From positions 17,446 through 81,445 of the forward strand of contig JAHJQQ010000015.1 in the NCBI GenBank assembly GCA_018819175.1: a stretch of 64,000 nucleotides of DNA, written 5' to 3'. Source of the DNA: Gammaproteobacteria bacterium. Its GTDB lineage: Bacteria > Pseudomonadota > Gammaproteobacteria > Thiohalobacterales > Thiohalobacteraceae. The notes beneath the pieces were generated by a model. It was not told the origin of the DNA and did no database searches. It was given only the letters and a program-made list of their open reading frames with translations. Shown in pieces: positions 41,704 through 51,650 of the stretch (position 1 is the stretch's first letter; each line of letters opens with the position of its first letter). The position numbers were made by a program, and so were the translations under genes.

Positions 41704-44349
41704 TCAGTTGACGGGAACGTCAAAGGGATTGTTGTAATACTGCGCACCTATATCCAGCCACTCGGCGATCAGACGTAACTCCGCAGGCTCAAGCCGGCCG
41801 GCATGGGTACCGCCGGCATCGAACTTGGAGAAAAAGCGCGGACTGGCGTTGGCACCGGCCGTCGACATGCTTGCCGAGACACCCACGGTGATCATGATCG
41901 GGATGGGATTGCCCAGGTTGTCCAGTATCTGATTGCCGTTGGCATCCGTCTCAAACAGTGGATTGCCATTGCCATCGGTTGCCTGTATCAGTCGATCTTC
42001 CAAGATACCCATGCCGACTTCCTGTTCATTGTCGTTGAATAACAGCTCGCGATAGGATTTGAAGTGCGCCGGTTGATCGGTCGAATCGCCATCGGTCAGA
42101 TCCAATTGCGCATCAGGCACTTTGATATTGTTCATGGCATCGACCGGAGCATGGCAGTTGATGCAGGTAGCGGCCGCCCGGTCGCGGCTCCACAACGGAT
42201 GTATGTGATTTTCGTAGTTGATCACAATTCTGCAATTTGCTGTCCAATTAGTCTGGCAATCACTTGACACCGGTGCGGGGGTTGTCAGATCTGCATACAG
42301 ATAGCTGAACGGTGCGTCTGCGGGCCGGCCCGCGGCGACAGGATCGGTCCAGATATCCGCGTAAATCAGGTCCACACTCGGTTCCAGTGCAGCAGGATCG
42401 ATGCGGGTACGGGTCTCGGCCATGGTCTCGCCGAAATCGGTGAATAAGGCACTTTGCGTGTTGATGAAGGGCACGCCAGTCGCGGGAGCACCGAAATAAA
42501 CTGATGGAGGACCTTCGCTGCGGCCATGTGGCAAGCCGCTCGCATGCGCGTGGCAACCGACGCAATTCAAGGTCTGGCCGGCGCGTAGCTGTAACCAATT
42601 CTGATGCCGTGCGCTGGTACGACGTCCATTCTTGTCCAACACACTGATGGTCAGGGGCACATCGGCCGGCACCTTGATCTTCACTGAACCATCCGGTTCG
42701 ATGGGTGCATAGGCGACAATCTCACGCATCAACTGCTGCGAACTGCGGCCATAGGCCGTGCCTGGTATGACGCGCGTATTGCGATCGGGAATACCCACGG
42801 CCTTTTCCACGCGCAGAAAGCGTGCGGCGCGCTGATCGGCTGTGGTCCGTGCGGGGTCCGCCAACGCGGTGATGCTGGGGTTGGCGGTATCGACACCGTC
42901 CATATCGTAGACACTGCGAATATTGAGAATACCCGCACCATCGGCCGCGGCATCCGCATCCAGTTCGACACCGGCCTGCTGATCGAACCGGATACTCGGC
43001 AGCAGGCGCGGCTGCGCGACCACCACTTCAGTAAAGGCCACGCCCTCGATCGGGCGCACGATCGGCAACTGCGTGCCTCTTTCCAGATCGTAGAGATAAA
43101 TACCGTACAGCGGCGGCGCCTCCTCCACGTCCGTTGCCGCCAGACGGTCCGAGGTGCAGGGCACGATGCGTTCATCTTCCAGCAACCGGCATTCATTCCA
43201 GGTCACCAATGCGCGATCCGTGCCATCCCACAGGGGATACACGCTACCGAAGCGTCCGCCCGGTGAGGGTAAGGTATCGGTGCGCACCGCATTGGCGGTC
43301 GCCGGTTGCTGCGCGGGTCCGGTCGCGCCACGATTGGCCCAGGTCGGCTGGGTGTTGTCGATAAAATTTTCGGTGTCGATAGTGATGATGTCGCCACCCA
43401 GAACTGTACCGGTCAGCGGCTTCAAGACCGCCATGATCCGGTCATCCGGAAGTAAGCGCGGCTGCAGAAACTGGACAATGGCATTGTCGGTCCCGGTTGC
43501 ATGGCTGTGCGCGCCATACAGAATCTGCAAATCTGTCCCGTCCGGATTCATGCGATAGAGATTAATGGCATTCTGGCTGCCCATATTGTCCCAGCGACTG
43601 AACACCACCTGTCCATTGCTGAGCACAGTCGGGTCCAGATCGTGACTCTGGTTGAACGACACCTGATGGATATCGCTGCCATCGCGGTTCATCACATGCA
43701 GAACCAGGGCGTGGTTGATTCGATCTTCGTCCAATGCGGAAAACTGCGGCTTGCCTTCATCGAGCAGGGTCGCCTTGGATTGCCGTTGCCGGGTTGAACT
43801 GAAAATGATGCGGCCATCGGGAAGATAATGCGGTGCCAGATCCTGCCCTGCCTCTGCCGTGTTATCCGAAGCGATGACCCGCGTCAGTGCATCAGAAGCA
43901 ATATCGTATTCCCAGATATTCCAGGTCGGCTGATCCTCGGGGGCGGCGCCTTCGATCTCCGGTGCGCGCATCGAAAACACCAGTCGCTCGCCATCGTATG
44001 AGACTTCGACGTCGCGGACATCGCCCAAACCTCCAGTGAAACGGCCACTCACGGGACGTTCGGTCGCACTGGGTGAGGCCAGATTGCGGTAATACAGGTC
44101 ACCACCTTCATGAAAACCCTGCACATCCAGCACCGATGCCTGATCAGTATCCGTCACTGCGCGCTTGATATAGGCAATCCCATAATCCTGGACCACCGGA
44201 TCCTGGTTCTGCGCAAAGCTCTGCGGCGACTCTCCCTGAGTGAGACAACCTTGCAGCATCGTCAAGGCGACCGCGCCAACGGCCGCGGTCATGACACGCC
44301 AAGCCGGTGCTTTTTCATAACGATGATCGCTGGTCGCGCTTATGTTCAC
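41704..44349 (-). CDS. HzsA-like beta-propeller lipoprotein with two CxxCH haem motifs
   Basis: An 881-residue protein with a lipobox (MLQGC, cysteine near 35). TolB/PD40-like propeller repeats lie at about 140-430 (LPDGRIIFSSTRQR, VMNRDGSDIHQVSF, YRMNPDGTDLQIL). Two haem c motifs follow: CVGCH near 600 and CINCH near 735. This resembles the HzsA-related group named after the alpha subunit of hydrazine synthase, but nothing here suggests anammox. It is the first gene of the minus-strand cluster, facing the gene at 44587. Confidence 0.8.
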   Translation of the reverse strand: MNISATSDHRYEKAPAWRVMTAAVGAVALTMLQGCLTQGESPQSFAQNQDPVVQDYGIAYIKRAVTDTDQASVLDVQGFHEGGDLYYRNLASPSATERPVSGRFTGGLGDVRDVEVSYDGERLVFSMRAPEIEGAAPEDQPTWNIWEYDIASDALTRVIASDNTAEAGQDLAPHYLPDGRIIFSSTRQRQSKATLLDEGKPQFSALDEDRINHALVLHVMNRDGSDIHQVSFNQSHDLDPTVLSNGQVVFSRWDNMGSQNAINLYRMNPDGTDLQILYGAHSHATGTDNAIVQFLQPRLLPDDRIMAVLKPLTGTVLGGDIITIDTENFIDNTQPTWANRGATGPAQQPATANAVRTDTLPSPGGRFGSVYPLWDGTDRALVTWNECRLLEDERIVPCTSDRLAATDVEEAPPLYGIYLYDLERGTQLPIVRPIEGVAFTEVVVAQPRLLPSIRFDQQAGVELDADAAADGAGILNIRSVYDMDGVDTANPSITALADPARTTADQRAARFLRVEKAVGIPDRNTRVIPGTAYGRSSQQLMREIVAYAPIEPDGSVKIKVPADVPLTISVLDKNGRRTSARHQNWLQLRAGQTLNCVGCHAHASGLPHGRSEGPPSVYFGAPATGVPFINTQSALFTDFGETMAETRTRIDPAALEPSVDLIYADIWTDPVAAGRPADAPFSYLYADLTTPAPVSSDCQTNWTANCRIVINYENHIHPLWSRDRAAATCINCHAPVDAMNNIKVPDAQLDLTDGDSTDQPAHFKSYRELLFNDNEQEVGMGILEDRLIQATDGNGNPLFETDANGNQILDNLGNPIPIMITVGVSASMSTAGANASPRFFSKFDAGGTHAGRLEPAELRLIAEWLDIGAQYYNNPFDVPVN

Positions 44350-44586
44350 TCGGCTTCGCCTTAATCAGGTTGCATGCATCACAGATATACGCATAACTCG
44401 GCGCGTGATCATTATTAATCAATGCAACATTGCGAAACTGAGTGTGGAATCACAAAACAATTCGTGAATATGCGCGAAATTTCACGCACGGAAGATCGGC
44501 ATGAAGATATAAATTAACTCAACAACACAGCTGAATCATGCACTGAGTGCGGCGATTGTAGATAAACCGATTAATAGGACATCACC
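44350..44586. promoter_or_regulatory. Divergent promoter region of the haem-protein cluster
   Basis: This 237-bp AT-richer gap separates the two divergent arms of the cluster. It contains a dyad CGTGAA-N12-TTCACG (44463-44486), a candidate operator. AGGA before 44587 is the ribosome site of the plus gene. No clear -35/-10 pair was recognised. Confidence 0.45.
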
Positions 44587-45882
44587 ATGAACTGTGATCT
44601 GGCTCACATCGGAATCCGTTCAAAGCACAGAGTTACAACTATGCACAATACACAAACCAGCGTAACCGGTTCAGATAGAACCAAGCCGAGAATACCGCAT
44701 CGCCTTATAGGGCTAACGCTACTTGGTTGTCTATTGAGCGCACAAGCCATCCCCACCGTTGCGGGCGATCTGGAACGCCGTCAGGCCAAGCGGATTCATG
44801 ACCGGATCGCAGGTATACCGCCCAGTGATGCCGTGTTGAATGCCATGGAGCTGGACATTATCAACAACAATCCCTTCGCCGCTGCACAGAAGGCGATGGA
44901 CAGCAGCGCTTTCTACAATGTGACATTGAAGAATTTCGCCGCACCCTGGACCAATCGCGATCAATCCGTCTTCGTACCATTGAACGATTACACCGCGACG
45001 GTCATCGGCATGGTTCGCGATCAGACCCCGTTCAACACGGTTCTGTCGGCGGATCTCGTTTATGTAGGCGCGTCCAATCTGGGGCTGCCGGCCTACTCCA
45101 TGTCGAACAATAATCATTACGAGGCGCTGGAGACTCAGGGAGAAGACCTGAAAACCGCACTGGTCGCCACCGCGCAATCCAGCGTGACCAGCCTGCCCGC
45201 GTCGGCAACCGCCGGCGTTATGACCACGCGTGCCGCCTCTGAGGCGTTTTTCAAGGCCGGCACCAATCGCGCGATGTTCCGCTTCACGCTGATGAATCAC
45301 TTATGCAATGACCTGGAACAGGTCAAAGACATAACTCGCGCACCGGACCGTATACGCCAGGATGTCTCACGCAGCCCGGGTGGCGACAGCCGTATTTTCA
45401 TGAATTCCTGTGTCGGCTGTCATAGCGGCATGGACCCGATGGCACAGGCCTTCGCCTATTACAACTTCGACGAGTCGCTCGGTCGTCTCACCTACAACAG
45501 CCCAGGCATGATCGATCCGGTCACAGGCACACGCGTGCAGGAAAAATATCATATCAACGCCGATGTCTTTCAATATGGCTTCAGCACTCCGGACGACCGC
45601 TGGGACAACTATTGGCGGGTAGGTCAAAACGCATTACTGGGCTGGAACAGCGCACTTCCCGATGGAGGAAATGGCGCGAAATCCCTGGGCATGGAATTGG
45701 AGAACAGCGAGGCCTTTGCCCAGTGTCAGGTCAAAAAGGTATTCAAGGCTGTTTGTCTGCGCAGCCCCGGCGATGCCACTGATCGCACTCAGATAGATCT
45801 GATGACCGCCTCTTTCAAGGCCAACAACTACAACATGAAACAGGTGTTCGCCGATGCGGCTGTGTTCTGCATGGGTGATTAA
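44587..45882 (+). CDS. Exported CxxCH protein of unknown function
   Basis: A 431-residue protein with a signal-like stretch at about 40-60 after a long N-terminus; an ATG at 44641 would shorten this. One haem c motif (NSCVGCHSGMDP) lies near 275, and the HSGMDP continuation resembles cytochrome-like domains of the DUF1588 type. Single cysteines appear near the C-terminus. Next to it is a LamG/CxxCH lipoprotein gene. The ATG at 44587 has AGGA six bases upstream. No enzymatic family could be named. Confidence 0.72.
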   Translation: MNCDLAHIGIRSKHRVTTMHNTQTSVTGSDRTKPRIPHRLIGLTLLGCLLSAQAIPTVAGDLERRQAKRIHDRIAGIPPSDAVLNAMELDIINNNPFAAAQKAMDSSAFYNVTLKNFAAPWTNRDQSVFVPLNDYTATVIGMVRDQTPFNTVLSADLVYVGASNLGLPAYSMSNNNHYEALETQGEDLKTALVATAQSSVTSLPASATAGVMTTRAASEAFFKAGTNRAMFRFTLMNHLCNDLEQVKDITRAPDRIRQDVSRSPGGDSRIFMNSCVGCHSGMDPMAQAFAYYNFDESLGRLTYNSPGMIDPVTGTRVQEKYHINADVFQYGFSTPDDRWDNYWRVGQNALLGWNSALPDGGNGAKSLGMELENSEAFAQCQVKKVFKAVCLRSPGDATDRTQIDLMTASFKANNYNMKQVFADAAVFCMGD

Positions 45883-45939
45883 ATTTTATGGCCGGTTTGC
45901 AGCACTCACCACAGCCTAGGTTATGACTGGAGAGCATCG

Positions 45940-48417
45940 ATGAATACCCATATCTCCCGCCTCGCCCGCTCCGCGCGCCGATTCTTCCGGCATGCGCTGT
46001 TGATATTGACGGTTGCAGCCGTCTCGGGTTGCGGTGGTGGCGCTTCCACTGTGGAAAACCCAGTCACCTCCGGGACAGCCGCACCCAATTACACGGGGCC
46101 GGCACCGGCAACGGCGGATGTGCAATCCTTTAAACTCAACGTCTGGGACAATCTCAAGGCTAATAATCGCTGCGGCGCCTGTCATGGCACGGGAGGACAG
46201 ACGCCGAATTTCGTCCGTCTTGACGACGTCAATCTCGCCTATGCCGCAGCCAACACCATTGTCACCCTGTCATCACCGCAAGACTCACGCATGGTCAGCA
46301 AGGTCGCCGGTGGACACAATTGCTGGCTCGCCAGTGACAGTGCCTGTGGCGACATCATTACTGCTTATATCTCCGCTTGGGCGGGTGGATCGGTCAGTGC
46401 AGCCGGACGACAGATCCAGTTGACACCGCCACCGATCAGAGATCCCGGCGCGAGCAAGAGTTTCCCGGCCGATGCGACGCTATTCTCCAACACCGTGCAT
46501 CCGGTGCTGACGACTTATTGCGCCGCCTGCCATCGCGATTCGAGTCAAACACCCCAGGCACCCTTCTTCGCCAACAGCGACGCCGCCTCGGCCTATGAAG
46601 CCGCCAAAGCCAAAATGGATCTGGATACCCCGGCGAACTCGCGCTTTGTTTTGCGCCTGAATCAGGAATTCCATAACTGCTGGGATGACTGCGCCGATAA
46701 CGCCGCCGAAATGCAGGCCGCGATTCAGGCCTTCGCCGATCAGATACCGACTACGCAAGTCGATCCGCAACTGGTACCCAGTAAAGCGCTCGGACTCGGT
46801 GACGGCGTGGTCGCCGCCGGCGGTAATCGCCATGAGGCCGACACCATTGCACTGTATGAATTCAAAACCGGCGCCGGCACCATTGCCTATGACACCAGTG
46901 GCGTGGAGCCCGGACTCAATCTCAATCTGAGTGGCCAGGTGAACTGGGTCGGTGGTTACGGCCTGGAGTTCACGGGTGGCAAGGCACAGGGATCGACGAC
47001 CAACAGCAAGAAGCTGGCGGACATGATCCGTGCCACTGGCGAATATTCCATTGAAGCCTGGGTGGTCCCGGCGAATGTCACGCAGGAAGGTCCGGCACGT
47101 ATTATCAGTTACTCCGGCGGTACCTCGGCACGCAACTTCACGCTCGGTCAGACCAAATACAATTACGATTTCCTGCACCGTTCCAGCACCACCGACGGCA
47201 ACGGTCAGCCGGGTCTGTCCACCGCGGATGCCGCTGAACGTCTGCAGGCCACCCAGCAGCATGTTGTTGTCACCTATGATCCCGCCAATGGCCGACGCAT
47301 CTATGTCAATGGTGTCCATACCGGTGATCTGGATGGTGTAGCCGGCGGCACGCTCGCCGACTGGGATGACAGTTTCGCCTTTGTGCTCGGCAACGAGGTC
47401 AGCAGCGATCGTACCTGGATGGGCAAGCTGCGACTGGTCGCCATTCATAACCGCGCACTGACCACCGGGCAGATTGTGCAGAATTTCGAGGCCGGCGTCG
47501 GCGAGAAATTCTATCTGCTGTTCAGCGTCAGTCATCTGGTCAACGTACCGCAAAGCTACATCATGTTCGAAGTCAGCCAATTCGACAGCTATAGCTATCT
47601 GTTCTACCGCCCCACCTTCATCAGTCTGGATGCCAATGCCCAACCGGATGGCATCCAGATACAGGGCCTGCGCATCGGTATCAACGGCAAAGAGGCTACC
47701 GTCGGCCAGGCATACCGGTTTATGGATACCACGGTGAGCAGCGCACAGTACGGCGCCAGTGGCCAGCGTCTGTCAGAACTCGGCACGCTGATCGCCTTGG
47801 AAAAAGGCGTGTCCAGTGACGAGTTCTTCCTCACCTTCGAACGCATCGACACCCACACCCATGTCGTGACCGAACCGGCACCCTTACAACCGGCGCCTCC
47901 GGCGGACAGTGACCCGGTATCGGATATCGGCCTGCGCACGTTCGATGAGATCAATGCCTCTATGGCGGCCATGAGCCAGGTCAATGCCAACACCGCCGCT
48001 GTCGTCGCCACCTACACGACCATCAAACAGCAGCTGCCGACGGCCGAAGGTATCGAAGGCTTCCTGTCCGCGCATCAGATTGCAGTCTCACAACTTGCCA
48101 TCGAATACTGCAATGCCCTGGTCGGAAATACGACATTACGCGCCAGTTACTTCCCCGGCTTCGCCTTTGGTGCCTCCGCGGCAACCGCCTTCGATACGCC
48201 GACAAAACGCGATCAGCTGATCGACCCGTTACTGAACAATATGTATGGCATCGGCCTGACCACACAGCCCGACCCGGTTGCCGTGAAGACTGAACTCAAT
48301 GATCTGATCGACAGATTAACGGCCTGCGGTGGTGGTTGCGCCGCGGATCGCACTGAGACGGTCGCAAAGGCAGCCTGCGCCGCGACCCTGGGCAGCGCGG
48401 CGATGCTGTTGCAATAA
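45940..48417 (+). CDS. LamG-domain lipoprotein with two CxxCH haem motifs
   Basis: An 825-residue protein with a lipobox (VSGCGGG, cysteine near 28). Two haem c motifs lie in the first third (CGACHGTGG near 79 and CAACHRDSS near 193). A concanavalin-like LamG domain covers about 300-520 (EYSIEAWVVP, HVVVTYDPANGRRIYVNG, GKLRLVAIHNRAL). LamG domains bind sugars or proteins. GGAGAG lies upstream of the ATG. It sits 57 bp after the CxxCH gene and 22 bp before the Tat-exported gene, forming an operon. Confidence 0.82.
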   Translation: MNTHISRLARSARRFFRHALLILTVAAVSGCGGGASTVENPVTSGTAAPNYTGPAPATADVQSFKLNVWDNLKANNRCGACHGTGGQTPNFVRLDDVNLAYAAANTIVTLSSPQDSRMVSKVAGGHNCWLASDSACGDIITAYISAWAGGSVSAAGRQIQLTPPPIRDPGASKSFPADATLFSNTVHPVLTTYCAACHRDSSQTPQAPFFANSDAASAYEAAKAKMDLDTPANSRFVLRLNQEFHNCWDDCADNAAEMQAAIQAFADQIPTTQVDPQLVPSKALGLGDGVVAAGGNRHEADTIALYEFKTGAGTIAYDTSGVEPGLNLNLSGQVNWVGGYGLEFTGGKAQGSTTNSKKLADMIRATGEYSIEAWVVPANVTQEGPARIISYSGGTSARNFTLGQTKYNYDFLHRSSTTDGNGQPGLSTADAAERLQATQQHVVVTYDPANGRRIYVNGVHTGDLDGVAGGTLADWDDSFAFVLGNEVSSDRTWMGKLRLVAIHNRALTTGQIVQNFEAGVGEKFYLLFSVSHLVNVPQSYIMFEVSQFDSYSYLFYRPTFISLDANAQPDGIQIQGLRIGINGKEATVGQAYRFMDTTVSSAQYGASGQRLSELGTLIALEKGVSSDEFFLTFERIDTHTHVVTEPAPLQPAPPADSDPVSDIGLRTFDEINASMAAMSQVNANTAAVVATYTTIKQQLPTAEGIEGFLSAHQIAVSQLAIEYCNALVGNTTLRASYFPGFAFGASAATAFDTPTKRDQLIDPLLNNMYGIGLTTQPDPVAVKTELNDLIDRLTACGGGCAADRTETVAKAACAATLGSAAMLLQ

Positions 48418-48439
48418 GAGATTTCCCTGGAGAACGAAC

Positions 48440-50020
48440 ATGGCCAAACACAGACATTTCACACCGGACGAACCGCTACGCCATCCGGATCATAAGCGGC
48501 CGGTGACACGTCGCGATTTTCTCGCTCAAAGTTTTATGGCCGGACTCGGAACGGTGACGGCACCGACGCTGTTCAGTCTGTTCGCCAACCCGCGCGCCGC
48601 GCAGGCAGCACTGTCGGCGGATATCCAGGCCCTTAAGACCAGTTGCGGCATCGCCGTGCAAGGCGCGGGGAAAATCCCCTTTCTCTGTTTCGATCTCGCC
48701 GGTGGCGCGAATATCGCCGGCTCGAATGTGTTAGTCGGCAAACAGAACGGGCAATTGGATTTTCTGAGCACCGCCGGTTACAGCAAACTCGGGCTTCCCG
48801 GCGACATGATCCCACCGGTCCTGGATACGGTTAACGGCGGCGATCACATTGATACCACGCTTGGCCTGGCCTTCCATAAGGACAGCGCCTTCTTACGCGG
48901 CATTCTGGAAAAGATCTCGCCGGCCACAGCGGCGAACATCAACGGCGCGGTGATTCCCGGCCGTTCCGAAAACGATACCGGCAACAACCCACATAATCCG
49001 ATGTACGGCATCAATCGCGCCGGTGCGGATGGCGAGCTGCTCACACTGATCGGATCGCAGAGTTCGGATTCCGGCGGAAACTCCATGGCACCGGCCGCCA
49101 TGATCGATGTCTCGGTGCGTCCCACCAAAGTCGACCGTCCCAGTGATGTCACCGGTCTGGTCGACACCGGAAAACTGGTTGGTCTGCTGAGCCAGGGCGA
49201 TGCCGTAGCGGTCATGGAATCCATTGAGCGCATCAGCAATATGAAACTGGGCCGCGTCGACACCAAGGTGGCAAATGATGCATTGATCAAGGATCTGCTG
49301 CGCTGCGGTTATGTGAAGAGTGCCGATCTGGTCGACCGTTACGGTGATCCCACCGCTCTCAATCCCGCGATTGATCCGAATATTATCGGACCCATTTTCA
49401 GTCAGACCGAATTCAATGCTGAAAGTGAATTCAGAAAAACCTCCGCCGTCATGAAGCTGGTCATGAATGGTTTCGCCGGCGCCGGCACGATCAGCATGGG
49501 TGGTTTTGATTATCACACCGGTGATAGGTCCACCGGTGAATTGCGTGATCTGCGTGCCGGTCGCTGCATGGGAGCTTGTCTGGAATATGCCGCGCGTCTT
49601 GGCGTACCACTGATGCTGTATGTGTTCAGTGATGGCTCAGTGGCCAGCAACGGTATGGCCGACAACTCTCTCAACGGTCGCGGCAAAGGGGTTTGGACCG
49701 GCGACAACTCATCGACCGCTGCATCATTCTTCCTGGTCTACAACCCCAACGGTCGCCCTGTGCTGCAAGGCGGCAGTGTCGATGTTCAGGCGCGTCATCA
49801 ACAGATCGGCTGGTTCCGTGCCGACGGCTCGGTGGAAACGGCATCGAGCCCGGCCGCCAACAATGTCAACCTGATGGTTGAGACAGTGATACTCAATTAC
49901 TTGGCGCTCCATGGCGAGCAGGCCAATTTCCCCGCCCTGTTTACAGGCCATGGATTGGGTAACAGCACATTGCGTGACAGTCTTGTCGCCTTCAATCCAA
50001 TCGTGAGTGGAACAATTTGA
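48440..50020 (+). CDS. Tat-exported DUF1501-like protein
   Basis: A 526-residue protein with a twin-arginine signal (TRRDFLAQSFMAG near 24). Motifs such as FLCFDLAGGANIAGS near 75, GGFDYHTG near 355 and the C-terminal ALFTGHGLGN are seen. This looks like the DUF1501 family, which belongs to the alkaline-phosphatase superfamily; database labels such as GspF for relatives are not supported. The ATG at 48440 has GGAG seven bases upstream. DUF1501 genes are often paired with cytochrome-like DUF1800 or DUF1588 genes, and here the partners are CxxCH proteins. Confidence 0.75.
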   Translation: MAKHRHFTPDEPLRHPDHKRPVTRRDFLAQSFMAGLGTVTAPTLFSLFANPRAAQAALSADIQALKTSCGIAVQGAGKIPFLCFDLAGGANIAGSNVLVGKQNGQLDFLSTAGYSKLGLPGDMIPPVLDTVNGGDHIDTTLGLAFHKDSAFLRGILEKISPATAANINGAVIPGRSENDTGNNPHNPMYGINRAGADGELLTLIGSQSSDSGGNSMAPAAMIDVSVRPTKVDRPSDVTGLVDTGKLVGLLSQGDAVAVMESIERISNMKLGRVDTKVANDALIKDLLRCGYVKSADLVDRYGDPTALNPAIDPNIIGPIFSQTEFNAESEFRKTSAVMKLVMNGFAGAGTISMGGFDYHTGDRSTGELRDLRAGRCMGACLEYAARLGVPLMLYVFSDGSVASNGMADNSLNGRGKGVWTGDNSSTAASFFLVYNPNGRPVLQGGSVDVQARHQQIGWFRADGSVETASSPAANNVNLMVETVILNYLALHGEQANFPALFTGHGLGNSTLRDSLVAFNPIVSGTI

Positions 50021-50508
50021 TATCGCCAAACCTTAAGGCAGAAATTATATTTATAGGCATATAGTTATGTATATAGAGATAATTCGGCCCAAAACCCGCC
50101 TGCAGACACTCCGAAAATGTCGCGATTTCGCATAAGCATTTTCTTACAAGCCGCCCATTCCAGCCTCTACCGATACATGCAACTAACGAGTCATACCTTT
50201 GATTCAAAAGCGCTTGGTATCATGCATGTAAGCACCTATTGCCACGATCCGTTCCCTGAAAATACCTGCGAAATCAGCCCTAGATATTGTTCATTGGTAG
50301 GGTTGTGAAACAATGCCCTTAGAGCCCAATCTCAAGGTTCGGGCGAGAGCAAATACAACAGCATCCTGATATTGACGCCCCACCCCACTGAACAAGCGAA
50401 ACGGGCGATTGATAATCAGGCGTGCGGGAGCCGCGATAAGCGACAACTGCGCGGCATCAGCGTAGATGGGTGCATAACTGAATTATTAGAACACGGAAGT
50501 GCCCAGGC
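50021..50508. other. Intergenic region, nothing recognised
   Basis: It is 488 bp with an AT-rich start (50040-50090). No gene, repeat or clear promoter was found. It separates the haem-protein operon from the BTAD regulator gene. Confidence 0.4.
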
Positions 50509-51336
50509 ATGATTTCAATCAACAACAACGACCAGCCTATGACCCCAGACCCAGGCATCAGCATGGACTATGACGTCCGCCATGCGGATCAACCCATTCG
50601 TATTCACACGCTCGGTCGTTTTGGCATCCAGATAGATGGCCAAGCATTATCGCCCAAGAAACTTCGCCAGCAAAAACCGGTCGAGATGCTGCAATGCCTC
50701 ATTGCACAGGGCGGACGAGGCATCAACAAAGAATTTTTGAGTAACGCCGTGTGGCCAGAGGCGGAAGGTGATGATGCGGCCAACAGTTACGACGTTACGC
50801 TATATAGATTACGAAAAATCCTAAAACACAAAGATGCACTAGTAGCCTTCGACAGCAGGTTGACCATCAACAATGAAACCATCTGGGTCGATGCCTGGAC
50901 ATTCGAGAGGCTATTGAATCAGGTTGATCAGTTAATGCGACTTACCGAGAACAAGACTATCGACTCGACGGTAATCAACATTCTGGATCAGGCAATGAAC
51001 CTCTATCAGGGCGGATTTCTCATCCACGAATCGCTCCGGCCCTGGGGTTTGTCCATGCAGGAACGTTTACGATCCAAACTCATGCGCAGCATTATCCAGG
51101 TCGGCGGCCAAGCTGAAGCGCTGGGTCAATGGCAAGTCGCCACTCACTGCTACCAAACCGGTCTGGAAATCGACCCACTCTATGAGTTGTTCTACCAGCG
51201 ACTGATGATTTGCTATCGCGATACCCAAAGAAAAGCTGAAGCATTGTCCGTGTACCAGCGTTGTCGGGCGAACCTGTTTACAGGCTTGGGCGTTACCCCC
51301 TCATTAAACACAGAGACAATACGCGCTTCGCTTTAA
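50509..51336 (+). CDS. BTAD-domain (SARP-like) transcriptional regulator
   Basis: A 275-residue regulator. The N-terminal winged-helix part spans about 30-125 (IRIHTLGRFGIQIDGQALSP, then ANSYDVTLYRLRKIL). A bacterial transcriptional activation domain made of TPR-like helices covers 130-270. This architecture is typical of actinobacterial SARPs but also occurs in proteobacteria. GGAAG lies ten bases before the ATG. It follows the cluster at 44587-50020 on the same strand after a long gap and could regulate it, which is only a guess. Confidence 0.82.
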   Translation: MISINNNDQPMTPDPGISMDYDVRHADQPIRIHTLGRFGIQIDGQALSPKKLRQQKPVEMLQCLIAQGGRGINKEFLSNAVWPEAEGDDAANSYDVTLYRLRKILKHKDALVAFDSRLTINNETIWVDAWTFERLLNQVDQLMRLTENKTIDSTVINILDQAMNLYQGGFLIHESLRPWGLSMQERLRSKLMRSIIQVGGQAEALGQWQVATHCYQTGLEIDPLYELFYQRLMICYRDTQRKAEALSVYQRCRANLFTGLGVTPSLNTETIRASL

Positions 51337-51650
51337 CAGTGGCTTACCTCGGATACGTCATTTCGGCGCACTCCATATAATCAACTCCATTCACCCCTTT
51401 CAATGCAGCTGATGCAGATTGATTGAGAGGCTAATCGCCCTATTTCCACAAATCTATCTCACCACAACACAATATCCGCCATCATAAGGCCACCCTTCCA
51501 CCGTTATAATCCATCACCGCCTCGGGCCATTTATTAATTCTTGACCCTGTCTGAGCATAGCCCTAGCCTTACAGCTATCAAGGTTTTGGCCATATCAGGC
51601 CATGTGCCCCACCAGCGCATAGGCCATGACTGCAAAGGGAAGGTGCATTC
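51337..51650. other. Intergenic region before the sensor kinase gene
   Basis: This 314-bp gap has no coding frame or repeat. A weak promoter-like pair TTGACC then TAGCCT with a 17-bp spacer occurs near 51542-51570. AAGGGAAGG just before 51651 is the ribosome site of the kinase gene. Confidence 0.35.

Noticed and set aside
41704..44349. Hydrazine synthase subunit, implying anammox
   Set aside because: Only a distant HzsA-like layout is seen; no other anammox genes are present and the host looks gammaproteobacterial.
46480..47643. 387-codon frame on the minus strand opposite the LamG gene
   Set aside because: It mirrors the third-position bias of the real gene and shows no domain; the plus frame has a signal, haem motifs and a LamG domain.
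48440..50020. Type II secretion protein GspF
   Set aside because: The protein has a Tat signal and DUF1501-like motifs, not the membrane helices of GspF.
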